This document shows, one piece after another, positions 8,384 to 16,765 of a stretch of DNA of 64,000 nucleotides. Each line of letters opens with the position of its first letter. The stretch's first letter is position 1. The stretch is from assembly GCF_900110535.1 (NCBI RefSeq), contig NZ_FOJA01000001.1, forward strand, positions 1,426,001-1,490,000, written 5' to 3'. This DNA comes from Halobacterium jilantaiense (GTDB taxonomy: Archaea > Halobacteriota > Halobacteria > Halobacteriales > Halobacteriaceae). Made by a program: the position numbers and the translations under genes. The notes under the pieces were generated by a model, which ran no database searches, was not told the DNA's origin, and saw only the letters and a program-made list of their open reading frames with translations.

Positions 8384-9295
8384 ATGGACTACCGCGAGCT
8401 ACTCCTGTTGCGGGCGGCCCGCCAGACCGGCGTGCTGGACGCGCTCGTCTCCACAGCCGGCACCCCGGCGGAGGTCGCCGAACAGGCCGGCGTGAGCGAG
8501 CGCGCGGCCGAGGCGACCGTCGGCGCGCTCGTCGACCTCGGGTTCCTGCAGTGGGTCGGTGGCGGCGTCGAACCGACCAACAGACTGCTCGGCTTCATCA
8601 CGAAAACCGACGTGCGCTCGGTCGGCTCGCTGCCCCGGAAGCTCGACGTGGTGGACGCGCTCGTCGACCTTCCAGCTGCGATGCGCTCCGGGAAGGTTCC
8701 GGAGTTCGGCGTCGACGAGGAGACCCGGCTCCGGAACCGCCTGGGCGCGGCCGCGGCGAGGCCCGACGCCGAAGTCCGAGCGGCGGTGACGGCGGCAGTC
8801 CGCGAACACCCGGACGCAGAGTCGGTGCTCGTCGTCGGTGACGACGCCGGCCAGCACGCCGTCGAGTTCGCCCAGCGGGGCTTCGACGTCGCGTTCCGCC
8901 ACGAGGCGGCCGTCGTGGACTCGCTCCGACCGCTGCTCGCGCCCGAACCAGTCGAACTGGTGCCGGGGAACGTGACGGACCCGGTCGACGCGGACGCCGA
9001 CCTCGTCCTCCTCCCGCACGCGCTCTGCACGCGGAGCGAGGCGGACGCCCGCGACCTGCTCGCGGCTGCCTGCGAGTCGGCCGCCGAGGACGGCGTCGTC
9101 GTCACCGTCGACAGATTCGGGAGCGACCCGGCGTTGACCGCGGAGCTACTGGCGACGACCGAGGCGGGTGCCGTCCGAGAGCAATCCACGGTCATCGAGT
9201 GGTTCGTCGAAGCCGGACTCGCCGACGCCGCGACTACGAACGTGCCCGGGACGCGGTACGGCGTCGTGGCTGGCCGCAGGCGCGCAGTTCAATAG
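8384..9295 (+). CDS. Methyltransferase-like protein with N-terminal winged helix
   Basis: A 303-residue protein with the layout of small-molecule O-methyltransferases: an N-terminal winged-helix dimerisation part (residues about 1-65, GTPAEVAEQAGVSERAAE) and a C-terminal class I Rossmann domain. The SAM loop is degenerate: where VLDxGxGxG is expected it reads VLVVGDDAGQHA, so catalysis may be altered or lost. A TATA-like GACTTTATC lies about 28 nt before ATG 8384. It lies between two PIMT-family genes on the same strand. The substrate is unknown. Confidence 0.7.
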   Translation: MDYRELLLLRAARQTGVLDALVSTAGTPAEVAEQAGVSERAAEATVGALVDLGFLQWVGGGVEPTNRLLGFITKTDVRSVGSLPRKLDVVDALVDLPAAMRSGKVPEFGVDEETRLRNRLGAAAARPDAEVRAAVTAAVREHPDAESVLVVGDDAGQHAVEFAQRGFDVAFRHEAAVVDSLRPLLAPEPVELVPGNVTDPVDADADLVLLPHALCTRSEADARDLLAAACESAAEDGVVVTVDRFGSDPALTAELLATTEAGAVREQSTVIEWFVEAGLADAATTNVPGTRYGVVAGRRRAVQ

Positions 9296-9317
9296 GCTTC
9301 GGGGCGGACCGAGACGC

Positions 9318-10055
9318 ATGGAGTTCGCGGCGCTGCGGGACGAGATGGTCGACAGCCTCCTCCACGACGGGGCGGCGCTGCCGGACGCGCGGCCGGCCGA
9401 CAGAGCGATGCGGGCGGTCCCCCGCCACGAGTTCGTGGACGCCGAACACCGCGCCTACACGGACCAGACCTTCGAACACGAGGGGACACGTGTTCTGGCA
9501 CCGTCGACGGTCGCCCGTCTGGTCGGCGCGCTCGCGCCAGCCGAGGACGACGACGTGCTCGTGGTGGGTGCAGGCGTCGGCTACACGGTCGCGGTGCTGG
9601 CGGAGGTCGTCGGCCCCGAGCACGTCCACGCCATCGACATCGACCGCCAACTCGTCTACGACGCCCGCGGGAATCTCGCGGACGCGGGGTACGGCGACGT
9701 GCTCGTGGACTGCCGGGACGGGGCCGACGGCCTCCCTGAGTACGCGCCTTACGACCGGATTCTCGTGGAGGCCGCGGCGGTCGACGCGCCGCCCGCGCTG
9801 CTCGACCAGCTCGCCGACGGCGGACGACTCGTGTTCCCGGAGGGAACCAACGACCAGCGCCTCGTCGCCATCGAGGACGGCGAGGTCACTGGCGTCTACG
9901 GCCCGGTCGCCTTCGCGCCGCTGCTCGTCGACGGCGAGCAGGCGAGCGCGGTCGAACGGAACCGGACTGTCCGGGAGGACCGCGAGCGCGCCGCGGAGGC
10001 CGCCGAGTCGCGGGCGGGCTGGGAGCGCGACTGGATCGACTGGGACGACTACTGA
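9318..10055 (+). CDS. PIMT-like methyltransferase paralogue
   Basis: A 245-residue relative of protein-L-isoaspartate methyltransferase. It keeps AVPRHEFVDAEHRAY and the SAM-binding region (VLVVGAGVGYTVAVLAEVVG). The usual GTGCG loop is changed to GAGVG, and the catalytic stretch around IGEGATIS is replaced by FEHEGTRVLAPST. This suggests a related but distinct substrate. The C-terminus adds a charged, Glu/Arg-rich and Trp-rich tail ending DWIDWDDY. ATG 9318 is preferred over upstream in-frame starts because they overlap the preceding gene and a TATA-like CAATAGG lies about 25 nt before it. Confidence 0.8.
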   Translation: MEFAALRDEMVDSLLHDGAALPDARPADRAMRAVPRHEFVDAEHRAYTDQTFEHEGTRVLAPSTVARLVGALAPAEDDDVLVVGAGVGYTVAVLAEVVGPEHVHAIDIDRQLVYDARGNLADAGYGDVLVDCRDGADGLPEYAPYDRILVEAAAVDAPPALLDQLADGGRLVFPEGTNDQRLVAIEDGEVTGVYGPVAFAPLLVDGEQASAVERNRTVREDRERAAEAAESRAGWERDWIDWDDY

Positions 10056-10075
10056 CAGCGTTGGGTTCGGACCCG

Positions 10076-10558
10076 CTACTGGCGGACCACCAGTAGTCTC
10101 GTGTTCTCGCGCCGGTCGACGTACTGGTCGCCAGCCGGCGGCTTCAGCGAGATTGCGAGCGTGCCCTCGTCCTGGTTCGGGCCGAGTTCGGGGTCGAGGT
10201 CGAGCGTGACGGTGCCGTTGTCGCCCGTGGTGGCGGTGGCGACGCCGTCGAGGTCGGCGGTCCCGCTCTTCACGACGACCGTCGCGCCCGAGACCGGGTC
10301 GCCGTCGGCGTCGACGGCGGTGACCTCGACGGTCTGCTCGCCTGGTTCGACGACGTCGGGGCTCGGCTTCGCGTCGAGTTCGCTGACGGCGAGCGTGTTC
10401 ACGCCGTTGACCATGCTGAGCATCACGCTGAGGGCGGCGACGCCGACGACGAACGCGACGACGAGCCGGACGGGCAGCCCCTCGATGCCGCGGTCGTCGT
10501 CTGCGAACTGACCGAGCGCGAGCCGATTCCGGAGGCCGGCAGGGAGCGAGTCGAGCAC
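10076..10558 (-). CDS. Pilin-like membrane-anchored protein (DUF7382-type, haloarchaeal)
   Basis: About 160 residues from GTG 10558; an in-frame ATG at 10636 would add 26 residues but overlaps the divergent gene's start. Near residues 22-50 a charged segment DDDRGIEGLPVRL is followed by a hydrophobic helix (VVAFVVGVAALSVMLSMV), an arrangement like archaeal type IV pilins processed by PibD. The remainder is a carboxypeptidase-regulatory/Ig-like beta domain (EQTVEVTAVDADGDPVSGATV). It is probably exposed on the cell surface. It diverges from the HerA-like ATPase. Family name from memory; processing is inferred. Confidence 0.65.
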   Translation of the reverse strand: MLDSLPAGLRNRLALGQFADDDRGIEGLPVRLVVAFVVGVAALSVMLSMVNGVNTLAVSELDAKPSPDVVEPGEQTVEVTAVDADGDPVSGATVVVKSGTADLDGVATATTGDNGTVTLDLDPELGPNQDEGTLAISLKPPAGDQYVDRRENTRLLVVRQ

Positions 10559-10634
10559 GACCGGGGTTGGTCCCGGCCTCCCTCTTGAAGTCTCGCGCGA
10601 AAGTTCTTGTGTGGTGCCGGGACCACTCGGGTCC

Positions 10635-11654
10635 ATGGACGTGCTCGGCGGCGACGGCGCGGTGTGTGGACGGCTCGGCCGCTACCTGGCTCGGGACGGC
10701 AGCACGGGGGCTCGGGTGGCGCTTGACTTCGACCGCCCCCACGCGGGCGTGGTCGTGGGCAAGCGCGGCAGCGGTAAGTCCCACACACTCGGCGTGCTCG
10801 CGGAGGGGCTGGCCGGCGCACCCGGCGTCGCGCCCGTCGTGGTCGACCCGATGGGGGCGTTCACGGGGCTGCGTGCGGCCGGACTAGACGTGGTCGTTCC
10901 GCGGGTCCGAGCGAGCGCCCTCGACCCCCGAGCGTGGTGTGTGCTGCTGGACCTCGACCCGGCCAGTCCGGCGGGCACGCTCGTCTGGCGGGCGGCCGCC
11001 GCCGAATCGACGCTCGACGGCATGCGGTCGTGGGTCGCGGACTGCGAGGCCGCTCCAGCGGCCAGACGGGGAGCCGGCAACCACCTCGCGCTCGCTGCGT
11101 CCTGGGGCTGCTTCCGGCCGGACGCGCCGAGCGCCAGAGCGCTGCTCGACGGCGGAGCGGTGCTGGACGCGACCGGCTACCGGGGGCGCGCGCTCCAGGC
11201 GGTGGTGGCGGCGGTCGCGTCGGGGTTGTACGAGGTGGCGGTGAGCGACCGAGCGACGCAGCTACCGTGGCTGCTCGTAGACGAGGCGCACGCGTGCGCG
11301 ACCGGGGCCGCGCGAGACGCCGTCGATACGCTGTACACCCGGGGGAGAGCGCCGGGTGCGAGCGTCGTGCTGGCGACCCAGCGGCCGAGCGCGCTCCCGG
11401 AGACCGCCGTCTCGCAGTCAGACCTCGTGGTCGCTCACCGGCTGACGAGCGAGCGCGACGTTTCGGCGCTCGCGTCGGTGCAGCCGACCTACCTCGCCGG
11501 GTCACTGGCCGACAGAATTCCCCGCGGGACGGGGGACGCGCTCGTCGTCGACGACGCCACGGAATCAGTGTGTACGGTGCGTGTGCGGGAGCGCGAGACG
11601 GAGCACGGTGGCGACAGCAGCACGGCGACGAGCGCGGCCTCGTCGAGCGGGTGA
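10635..11654 (+). CDS. HerA/VirB4-like P-loop ATPase
   Basis: A 339-residue ATPase with Walker A GKRGSGKS at residues 42-49 and Walker B-like WLLVDEAHA, followed by ATQRPSALPETAVSQSD and a region typical of HerA/FtsK-type hexameric translocases. Related proteins pump DNA or drive secretion. At 339 aa it is much shorter than typical HerA (about 500-600), lacking most of the N-terminal barrel. The C-terminal tail is Ser/Thr-rich. ATG 10635 lies back to back with the upstream region of the pilin-like gene, hinting at a link with surface structures, but this is only context. Confidence 0.75.
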   Translation: MDVLGGDGAVCGRLGRYLARDGSTGARVALDFDRPHAGVVVGKRGSGKSHTLGVLAEGLAGAPGVAPVVVDPMGAFTGLRAAGLDVVVPRVRASALDPRAWCVLLDLDPASPAGTLVWRAAAAESTLDGMRSWVADCEAAPAARRGAGNHLALAASWGCFRPDAPSARALLDGGAVLDATGYRGRALQAVVAAVASGLYEVAVSDRATQLPWLLVDEAHACATGAARDAVDTLYTRGRAPGASVVLATQRPSALPETAVSQSDLVVAHRLTSERDVSALASVQPTYLAGSLADRIPRGTGDALVVDDATESVCTVRVRERETEHGGDSSTATSAASSSG

Positions 11655-11695
11655 GTGAGACGGGGCCGTTCGAGGTGTTACTGGTCGGAGTGGTC

Positions 11696-12796
11696 CTACT
11701 CGTACTCGTAGGGGTCGCGGTCGCCCTCCACGTCGAGGTACTCGTCGTTGACCTCCCACCCGCCGTCCTCGGTCTGCACCATGTACTCGCCGTAGTACGG
11801 CACCCTGTTGTCGACCGTTTCTCGAAACGCCGCGCGCATCGACGCCTTCGTCTCCCCGACAGACCGGAGGTCGTCGTTGCGGTTCAGGCAGCCCTTGAGG
11901 TAGCCGTCGTGGGTGAGCCGAACGCGGTGGCAGTTCGCGCAGAACTGGGGATTCTCCACGGGGTCGACGATTTCGACCATCCCCCGGCCGGCCATCTCGG
12001 CGTCCGCGTCGGCCGCGACGCTCGCACCGCCGTCGGCGGCGGCAGCGGCACCCTCGGCGGCAGCCGCCTCGGGTTCGAGGTCGGTGTCGTCCTCGCTGCT
12101 GGACACCCAGTAGCGGCGGCGGTCGTGCATCTCGCGGGTCTCGACGTGGTCGGCACGGTCCTCCAGCCAGTCGTGGACGCGGTCGATGTCGATGGCCCAC
12201 TCCGGGCGGCCCGCCAGTTCGGGCATGTACTCGATGAGCTGGAGCTGGAGGCCGTCGCGCTCGGCGACGTGGTCGACCATCTCCGGGACGTAGCCGGCGG
12301 TCGGCTCGAAGACGACCATGTTCAGTTTGACGGGCGCGAGTCCGGCGTCGAGTGCGGCCTGCACGCCCTCCAAGACTTTCTCGTAGGCCCCGCTCTGGGT
12401 CAGTTCGGCGAACGCATCCTTGTCCATGGCGTCCTGAGAGACGTTCACGCGCTCGAGGCCAGCGTCCACGAGGGCCTCGGCGCGACCGGGGAGAAAGGTG
12501 CCGTTGGTGGTCATCGAGACTTCCATGCCGTCGGGGGTGCGCGCGACAATCTCTTCGAGGTCCTGGCGGAGCATCGGTTCCCCGCCGGTGAACTTCACGG
12601 CGTCGACGCCGAACTCGTGGGCGACTTCGAGGAACGCGACGACCTGATCCGTAGAGAGCTCGTCCTCGCGGGGGTCCATCGGACCGCGGGTGTCTCCGAG
12701 GCCCTCGTTGTGGCAGTAGACGCAGTCGAAGTTACAGCGGTCTGTGAGGGAGACGCGGACGCCGGACACGTCCCGTCCGAAGTCGTCCTGTAGCAT
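11696..12796 (-). CDS. moaA: GTP 3',8-cyclase, molybdenum cofactor biosynthesis
   Basis: A 366-residue radical SAM enzyme that converts GTP to 3',8-cH2GTP, the first step of molybdopterin synthesis. The N-terminal [4Fe-4S] motif CNFDCVYC gives C21, C25 and C28; KFTGGEP is the SAM-binding GGEP region. The C-terminal cluster is at CANCHRVR and GCLNRNDD. Between the barrel and the C-terminal cluster is an unusual Ala/Asp-rich insert of about 30 residues ([16 protein letters not shown]). ATG 12796 fits the family start ([20 protein letters not shown]); a further upstream ATG adds seven residues. It diverges from ubaA. Confidence 0.95.
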   Translation of the reverse strand: MLQDDFGRDVSGVRVSLTDRCNFDCVYCHNEGLGDTRGPMDPREDELSTDQVVAFLEVAHEFGVDAVKFTGGEPMLRQDLEEIVARTPDGMEVSMTTNGTFLPGRAEALVDAGLERVNVSQDAMDKDAFAELTQSGAYEKVLEGVQAALDAGLAPVKLNMVVFEPTAGYVPEMVDHVAERDGLQLQLIEYMPELAGRPEWAIDIDRVHDWLEDRADHVETREMHDRRRYWVSSSEDDTDLEPEAAAAEGAAAAADGGASVAADADAEMAGRGMVEIVDPVENPQFCANCHRVRLTHDGYLKGCLNRNDDLRSVGETKASMRAAFRETVDNRVPYYGEYMVQTEDGGWEVNDEYLDVEGDRDPYEYE

Positions 12797-12906
12797 TGCC
12801 TTGGTACCACGTCGCACTCGACGCAGTTAAACAGTCTCCCCACACTGCGGCAATTCCGCGCCGGGTGCCCGGTGGCCTTTTGCCCCGCTCACGCCAACGC
12901 GGGCCC

Positions 12907-13755
12907 ATGAGCCGGCTGGACCTCGACTCCACACAACTCGACCGGTACTCCCGGCACATCATCATGGACGACGTCGGCCCCGAGGGGCAGGCGGCCCTTC
13001 TCGACGCCGACGTGCTCGTGCTGGGCGCGGGCGGCCTCGGCTCGCCCATCCTCCAGTACCTGGCCGCCGCGGGTGTCGGCACGCTCGGTGTCGCCGACGA
13101 CGACAGCGTGGAGCGCTCGAACCTCCAGCGCCAGACCATCCACGGCGTCGACGACATCGGCCGGAAGAAGGTCCAGAGCGCGGCCGAATTCGTCGAGAGC
13201 AGGAACCCGGACGTGGACGTCCAGCCCCACGACCTGCGCGTGACCGCGGAGAACGTCGAGGACCTGATTTCGGGCTACGACTTCGTCGTGGACGGCACGG
13301 ACAACTTCCAGACCAGATACCTCGTGAACGACGCGTGTACGCTCGCGGGCGTGCCGTTCTCCCACGGTGCCATCTTCCGCTTCGAGGGACAAGTCACGAC
13401 GTTCGCAGGCGGCGACGACTCGCCGTGCTACCGCTGCCTGTTCCCGGAAGCCCCACCGGAGGGAACCGTGCCGGACTGCTCGACGGCCGGCGTGCTCGGC
13501 GTGCTCCCGGGGACGGTCGGATCCATCCAGGCGACGGAGGCCGTGAAGTGGGTGCTCGGCGAGGGCGACCTGCTCGACGGCCGGATGCTGTTCTACGACG
13601 CGTCGAACATGGAGTTCGACAGCTTCGCGGTGTCGAAACGCCCGGACTGCCCGGTCTGCGGCGACGACCCCGAAATCGACTCTGTACACGATGTCGAGTA
13701 CGTCGACTCCTGTGCCATCGGCGACGCGAACGGAGCCGCAGCCTCGCAGAACTGA
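12907..13755 (+). CDS. ubaA: UbaA/MoeB/ThiF-type E1-like adenylyltransferase
   Basis: A 282-residue E1-like enzyme. The nucleotide loop is VLVLGAGGLGSPI, zinc ligands are CYRC and CPVC, and the catalytic Cys region is VPDCSTAGVLGVLPG. In Haloferax the homologue UbaA adenylates small ubiquitin-like SAMPs for protein conjugation and for sulfur transfer to molybdopterin and tRNA. Its position between moaA and moaE fits a role in charging MoaD-like SAMP for molybdopterin synthase. ATG 12907 gives the conserved LDSTQLDRYSRHIIMDDVG start; upstream in-frame codons run into the moaA promoter region. Confidence 0.93.
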   Translation: MSRLDLDSTQLDRYSRHIIMDDVGPEGQAALLDADVLVLGAGGLGSPILQYLAAAGVGTLGVADDDSVERSNLQRQTIHGVDDIGRKKVQSAAEFVESRNPDVDVQPHDLRVTAENVEDLISGYDFVVDGTDNFQTRYLVNDACTLAGVPFSHGAIFRFEGQVTTFAGGDDSPCYRCLFPEAPPEGTVPDCSTAGVLGVLPGTVGSIQATEAVKWVLGEGDLLDGRMLFYDASNMEFDSFAVSKRPDCPVCGDDPEIDSVHDVEYVDSCAIGDANGAAASQN

Positions 13756-13799
13756 CTGGCGTCGGTCGAGCAGGCGGCCGGTTCCGAGGAGAAGCGAGG

Positions 13800-14615
13800 T
13801 TACTGGGGCCGCTCGTGACGCCAGAATGCCTCGTCGACGGTGACCTCCTTCTTGAACAGTGGCACCTCGTCTTTGAGACGGTCGATGCCGTCCGAGACAG
13901 TCTCGAAGGCCTCGTCGCGGTGGCCCGCGAGCACGACCACGAAGACGACGTCCTCGCCCGCTGGAACGACGCCCGTGCGGTGGTGCATGCGGACATCGTA
14001 GACGCCGTCGCGGGCGCAGAGCTCCTCGCGGATAGTCGCCATGCGCTGCTCGGCGACGGTGTCGTAGCGCTCGAACTCCAGGTGTTCCGTCGGTACATCC
14101 TCTGGGTTGTCTCGCTCGCGCACGCGCCCGGTGAAGGTAGCGACGGCACCGGCGTACTCGCTGTCGGCGTGGGCCTCGACGTCCGCGACCAGCGAGTTCA
14201 GGGTTTCTCGCTCCGGGGCGTCCGCGACGGCCGCCAGGACAGCGTCGGTGGCGAGCGCGTCGGCGTCCGCGGCGGTCACGGCGGGGTCGTCGGCGTCGTG
14301 GCTCCCGAGTGCGACCGTCGGTAGGTCGGTGTTCTCGAACCCCTGGACGACGACGTAGTCGAACTCGGGCGCGAGGTCGTCGAGAACGTCGTCGAGCGTG
14401 CGGCCCTCTCCGCTGGCCGTCCACACGCCATCGGCAGCGAGCGTGACGGACCGCGGGGCGGCCGTGGCATCTCTGGACGCGGGCGCGTCGTCGGGTTCCC
14501 CGTCTCGGTGGTGTACTGTCGCAACTCGTCCACGGTCTTCGAGCGCGTCGACCACGTCGGCCACGGCCGCTGTGCGGTCGGCGTCGTCCGGGCCGACGAC
14601 CGCGAGTGCTCTCAT
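13800..14615 (-). CDS. moaE: MobB-MoaE fusion: molybdopterin synthase large subunit
   Basis: A 271-residue fusion. Residues about 1-130 resemble MobB-type GTP-binding adaptors (RALAVVGPDDADRTAAVADVV) but the P-loop is degenerate, with no GxxxxGKS. Residues about 135-271 are MoaE (AGAVATFTGRVRER, RMATIREELCAR, HHRTGVVPAGEDVVFVVV, and the catalytic-Lys region LFKKEVTVDEAFW). MoaE with thiocarboxylated MoaD/SAMP inserts two sulfurs into precursor Z. It converges on ubaA 44 bp away. A TATA-like CCTTATCAC lies about 28 nt upstream of the ATG at 14615. Confidence 0.93.
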   Translation of the reverse strand: MRALAVVGPDDADRTAAVADVVDALEDRGRVATVHHRDGEPDDAPASRDATAAPRSVTLAADGVWTASGEGRTLDDVLDDLAPEFDYVVVQGFENTDLPTVALGSHDADDPAVTAADADALATDAVLAAVADAPERETLNSLVADVEAHADSEYAGAVATFTGRVRERDNPEDVPTEHLEFERYDTVAEQRMATIREELCARDGVYDVRMHHRTGVVPAGEDVVFVVVLAGHRDEAFETVSDGIDRLKDEVPLFKKEVTVDEAFWRHERPQ

Positions 14616-14818
14616 GGGCGTCCGTTGGCTCGCGGGCGTGATAAGGTTCGCCCGACAGAGGCCAGTGGTGCTGGCGCTGCGGGCGAGTCACGGCCGCACC
14701 TGTGGGAATACCGACGACAGCGGTGATAGCTCGGCGGCGACAGCACCGATACCGTACGTGATTCGGCGGCGGCACACCAACACGCCTATACTCGACACGC
14801 GCCTGGCTTCGGCCACGA

Positions 14819-15736
14819 ATGACAGCGCTGACTGACGCGCTCGCGTGGGTCGTGATCGCGGCGTTCGCCACGAGCGCCCTGGTCGAGGCGCGCGGGGGTC
14901 GCGACCGACTACAGCGGTACGCGGCCGTCTCGGCGTGGGCGGTGTTCGCGCTGTTCTGGGGGCTGCTCGTGGAGCACTTCCTGTTCGCCCAGCAGTCACT
15001 CATCGAGGGTGTGCTCGCCGCAGTGGCAGTGCCGGCGTGTCTCTACACGGCGTACCTCGTCGGGACCGGGCGGAAAGACCTGGAGACCCTGACGCGCTCG
15101 ATCGCCATCATGGGGCTAATCTACATCCCGTTCCAGACGATTCAACCCCTCCAGAAGTGGGCGATTCTGACGACGACCGACCACGCGGCGTGGCTGATGG
15201 GCCAGTTCGGCTACCACCCGGCGATTCAGATCGCGCCGGAGTACCACGGCTACCAGTCCCAGTTCGTGTTCAGAGGCGAGCACGTGGTCACGGGCGAGTC
15301 CTGGGGGTTCCCGACGACCGTCGTGCTGGCGTGTACGGGTATCGGGAGCATCAGCATCGTCGCGGGACTGGCGCTCGCTGTCGACGCACCACTGAAACGC
15401 CGGCTGCAGGCGGTCGGGCTGGCAGCGCCGCTCATCTACGCGATGAACCTCGTTCGCGTGTCGTTCATCGCAGTCGCGCACGGCGAACAGTGGTTCCAGG
15501 GCCAGTTCGTCCGAGATGCCGTGTTCCTGCTGTTCCCGAGCGACGACCCGAACATGGCGTCGTACCTGTTCGCCGACCGCGTGCTCGCGCAATCTGCCTC
15601 CGTCGTCGTGCTCGTGGTGTTGACACTCGTGTTGCTGCGTATCGTCCCGGAACTCGGTGGCATCATCGAGGACGTGGCGTACATCGCCACCGGCAACGAG
15701 TACGACATCACCGGACGGTTCGCACAGCGGAACTGA
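14819..15736 (+). CDS. artA: Archaeosortase A
   Basis: A 305-residue multi-pass membrane protein with about eight hydrophobic segments. It carries the exosortase/archaeosortase catalytic set: Cys172 in LACTGIGS, Arg213 in MNLVRVSF and Arg254 in FADRVLAQ. ArtA cleaves proteins bearing a C-terminal PGF-CTERM tripartite signal and joins them to an archaeal lipid; the S-layer glycoprotein is the classic substrate. A TATA-like CCTATACTC lies about 28 nt before ATG 14819. A candidate substrate, the LVIVD protein at 57903, is in this window. Confidence 0.95.
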   Translation: MTALTDALAWVVIAAFATSALVEARGGRDRLQRYAAVSAWAVFALFWGLLVEHFLFAQQSLIEGVLAAVAVPACLYTAYLVGTGRKDLETLTRSIAIMGLIYIPFQTIQPLQKWAILTTTDHAAWLMGQFGYHPAIQIAPEYHGYQSQFVFRGEHVVTGESWGFPTTVVLACTGIGSISIVAGLALAVDAPLKRRLQAVGLAAPLIYAMNLVRVSFIAVAHGEQWFQGQFVRDAVFLLFPSDDPNMASYLFADRVLAQSASVVVLVVLTLVLLRIVPELGGIIEDVAYIATGNEYDITGRFAQRN

Positions 15737-15767
15737 GGCGGCAAGGATACGACGATACCGCTCGTCG

Positions 15768-16190
15768 CTATCGTGGAATATCGCCGCCAAATTCGTAGTC
15801 CACAGCCCAGTTAATAGAGGGGTGGTCAATCTCTGCCGAGAAGCGGAGTTCCATCTTCTGCTCGGTCGCGTCGTCGATATCTATCCAGTAGAGAGTGTCC
15901 GTCTTTGGGTACCGGACGACAAATGCGTCAACCGCTTCCTCGTACGTCTGTTCGTGGTAGCTTCCCTCTCTGGTGGTCTGTGAGTGAGTGTTGAATCGGA
16001 TAGTGTCGTTTTTGTTCTCCCAGGCGGTCTTGCATTGCACTCGATGGAGAGTCCCGCCATCGTCAACGATGAGATCGTATTTGTCGTTGTCTCCGAAGGG
16101 GACTGATACGCTGTATCCAGATGCGACGAGCTCTGTGAGGATCCTAGCCTCGGTCTCGTCGCCCGTCTGTTTCGAGTTCTCTCGTGGCAA
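15768..16190 (-). CDS. PD-(D/E)XK endonuclease-like protein (group I intron-associated type)
   Basis: A 140-residue protein with the PD-(D/E)XK nuclease core: an N-terminal helix (KQTGDETEARILTELV), then GDNDKYDLIVDDG with the acidic metal ligand, and HRVQCKTAW supplying the Q-x-K element. It resembles the domain of group I intron-associated endonucleases; in haloarchaea such genes are common orphans. Base composition is clearly more AT-rich than the surrounding genes and codon choice is relaxed, suggesting transfer. It sits 95 bp beyond the 3' end of tRNA-Asp on the same strand, a frequent integration site, but no integrase or duplicated tRNA end was found. Confidence 0.8.
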   Translation of the reverse strand: MPRENSKQTGDETEARILTELVASGYSVSVPFGDNDKYDLIVDDGGTLHRVQCKTAWENKNDTIRFNTHSQTTREGSYHEQTYEEAVDAFVVRYPKTDTLYWIDIDDATEQKMELRFSAEIDHPSINWAVDYEFGGDIPR

Positions 16191-16285
16191 AGGTGTGTAG
16201 TACCTCCTACGCTACTGAAGAGGATTGCATTGGACCCATAGGAAGCTGACGACTGTTGCTTCGAAGTTGGCGTCGAAGGAGAAAG

Positions 16286-16358
16286 CGCCCGGAGCGGGAT
16301 TTGAACCCGCGTCACAACCGTGACAGGGTTGTATGATGGGCCACTACACCATCCGGGC
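16286..16358 (-). tRNA. tRNA-Asp (GTC)
   Basis: Reading the minus strand, a 73-nt cloverleaf folds fully. The acceptor stem is GCCCGGA/TCCGGGC with discriminator G. The anticodon loop CTGTCAC carries anticodon GTC, and the T arm is GCGGG-TTCAAAT-CCCGC. No intron is present and CCA is not encoded. The nuclease gene lies just downstream of its 3' end. Confidence 0.97.
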
Positions 16359-16463
16359 TGGCTGCACTCATTCGTAGCCGGGTTGTATTCTTAAGGCTTT
16401 CCAATCGGCGGGTCGTGTGGTCCGTGGTGTCGTGGGTGGTCCGGGCACATTGAAGTTGGCAAG

Positions 16464-16473
16464 AGTTAAATGC
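16464..16473 (+). promoter_or_regulatory. Likely TATA box of the RNA polymerase operon
   Basis: The AT-rich AGTTAAATGC stands alone in the GC-rich region between tRNA-Asp and rpoH, about 70 nt before the rpoH ATG. Transcription from it would give a leader of about 40 nt. No other TATA-like sequence is visible before rpoH. Confidence 0.45.
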
Positions 16474-16537
16474 TGCGGGCGGCAATCCCACTGTAGTATC
16501 TCGTGAGAGTCAGTTCTCCCCCCATCCAGATGCACCC

Positions 16538-16765
16538 ATGGTAGACGTAAGCCAACACGAACTCGTGCCCGAGCACACGGTTCTCGACGAGGACGACCTC
16601 GAAGAGGTGCTCGAAGATTACGAGATCGACCGCACGGAACTCCCGAAGATCAAGCGCAAGGACCCGGCGCTACCCGACGACGCGGCGGTCGGCGACGTCG
16701 TCAAAATCGTCCGGGACTCGCGAACCACAGACGAAGCCATCGTGTACCGACTGGTGATCGAATAG
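16538..16765 (+). CDS. rpoH: DNA-directed RNA polymerase subunit H (Rpb5 C-terminal domain)
   Basis: A 75-residue archaeal RpoH, matching only the C-terminal assembly domain of eukaryotic Rpb5 as is normal in archaea ([37 protein letters not shown]). It sits in the RNA polymerase jaw. It is the first gene of the cluster; its stop codon directly abuts the rpoB'' start. An upstream ATG at 16525 is closed by a stop within a few codons. Confidence 0.97.
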   Translation: MVDVSQHELVPEHTVLDEDDLEEVLEDYEIDRTELPKIKRKDPALPDDAAVGDVVKIVRDSRTTDEAIVYRLVIE

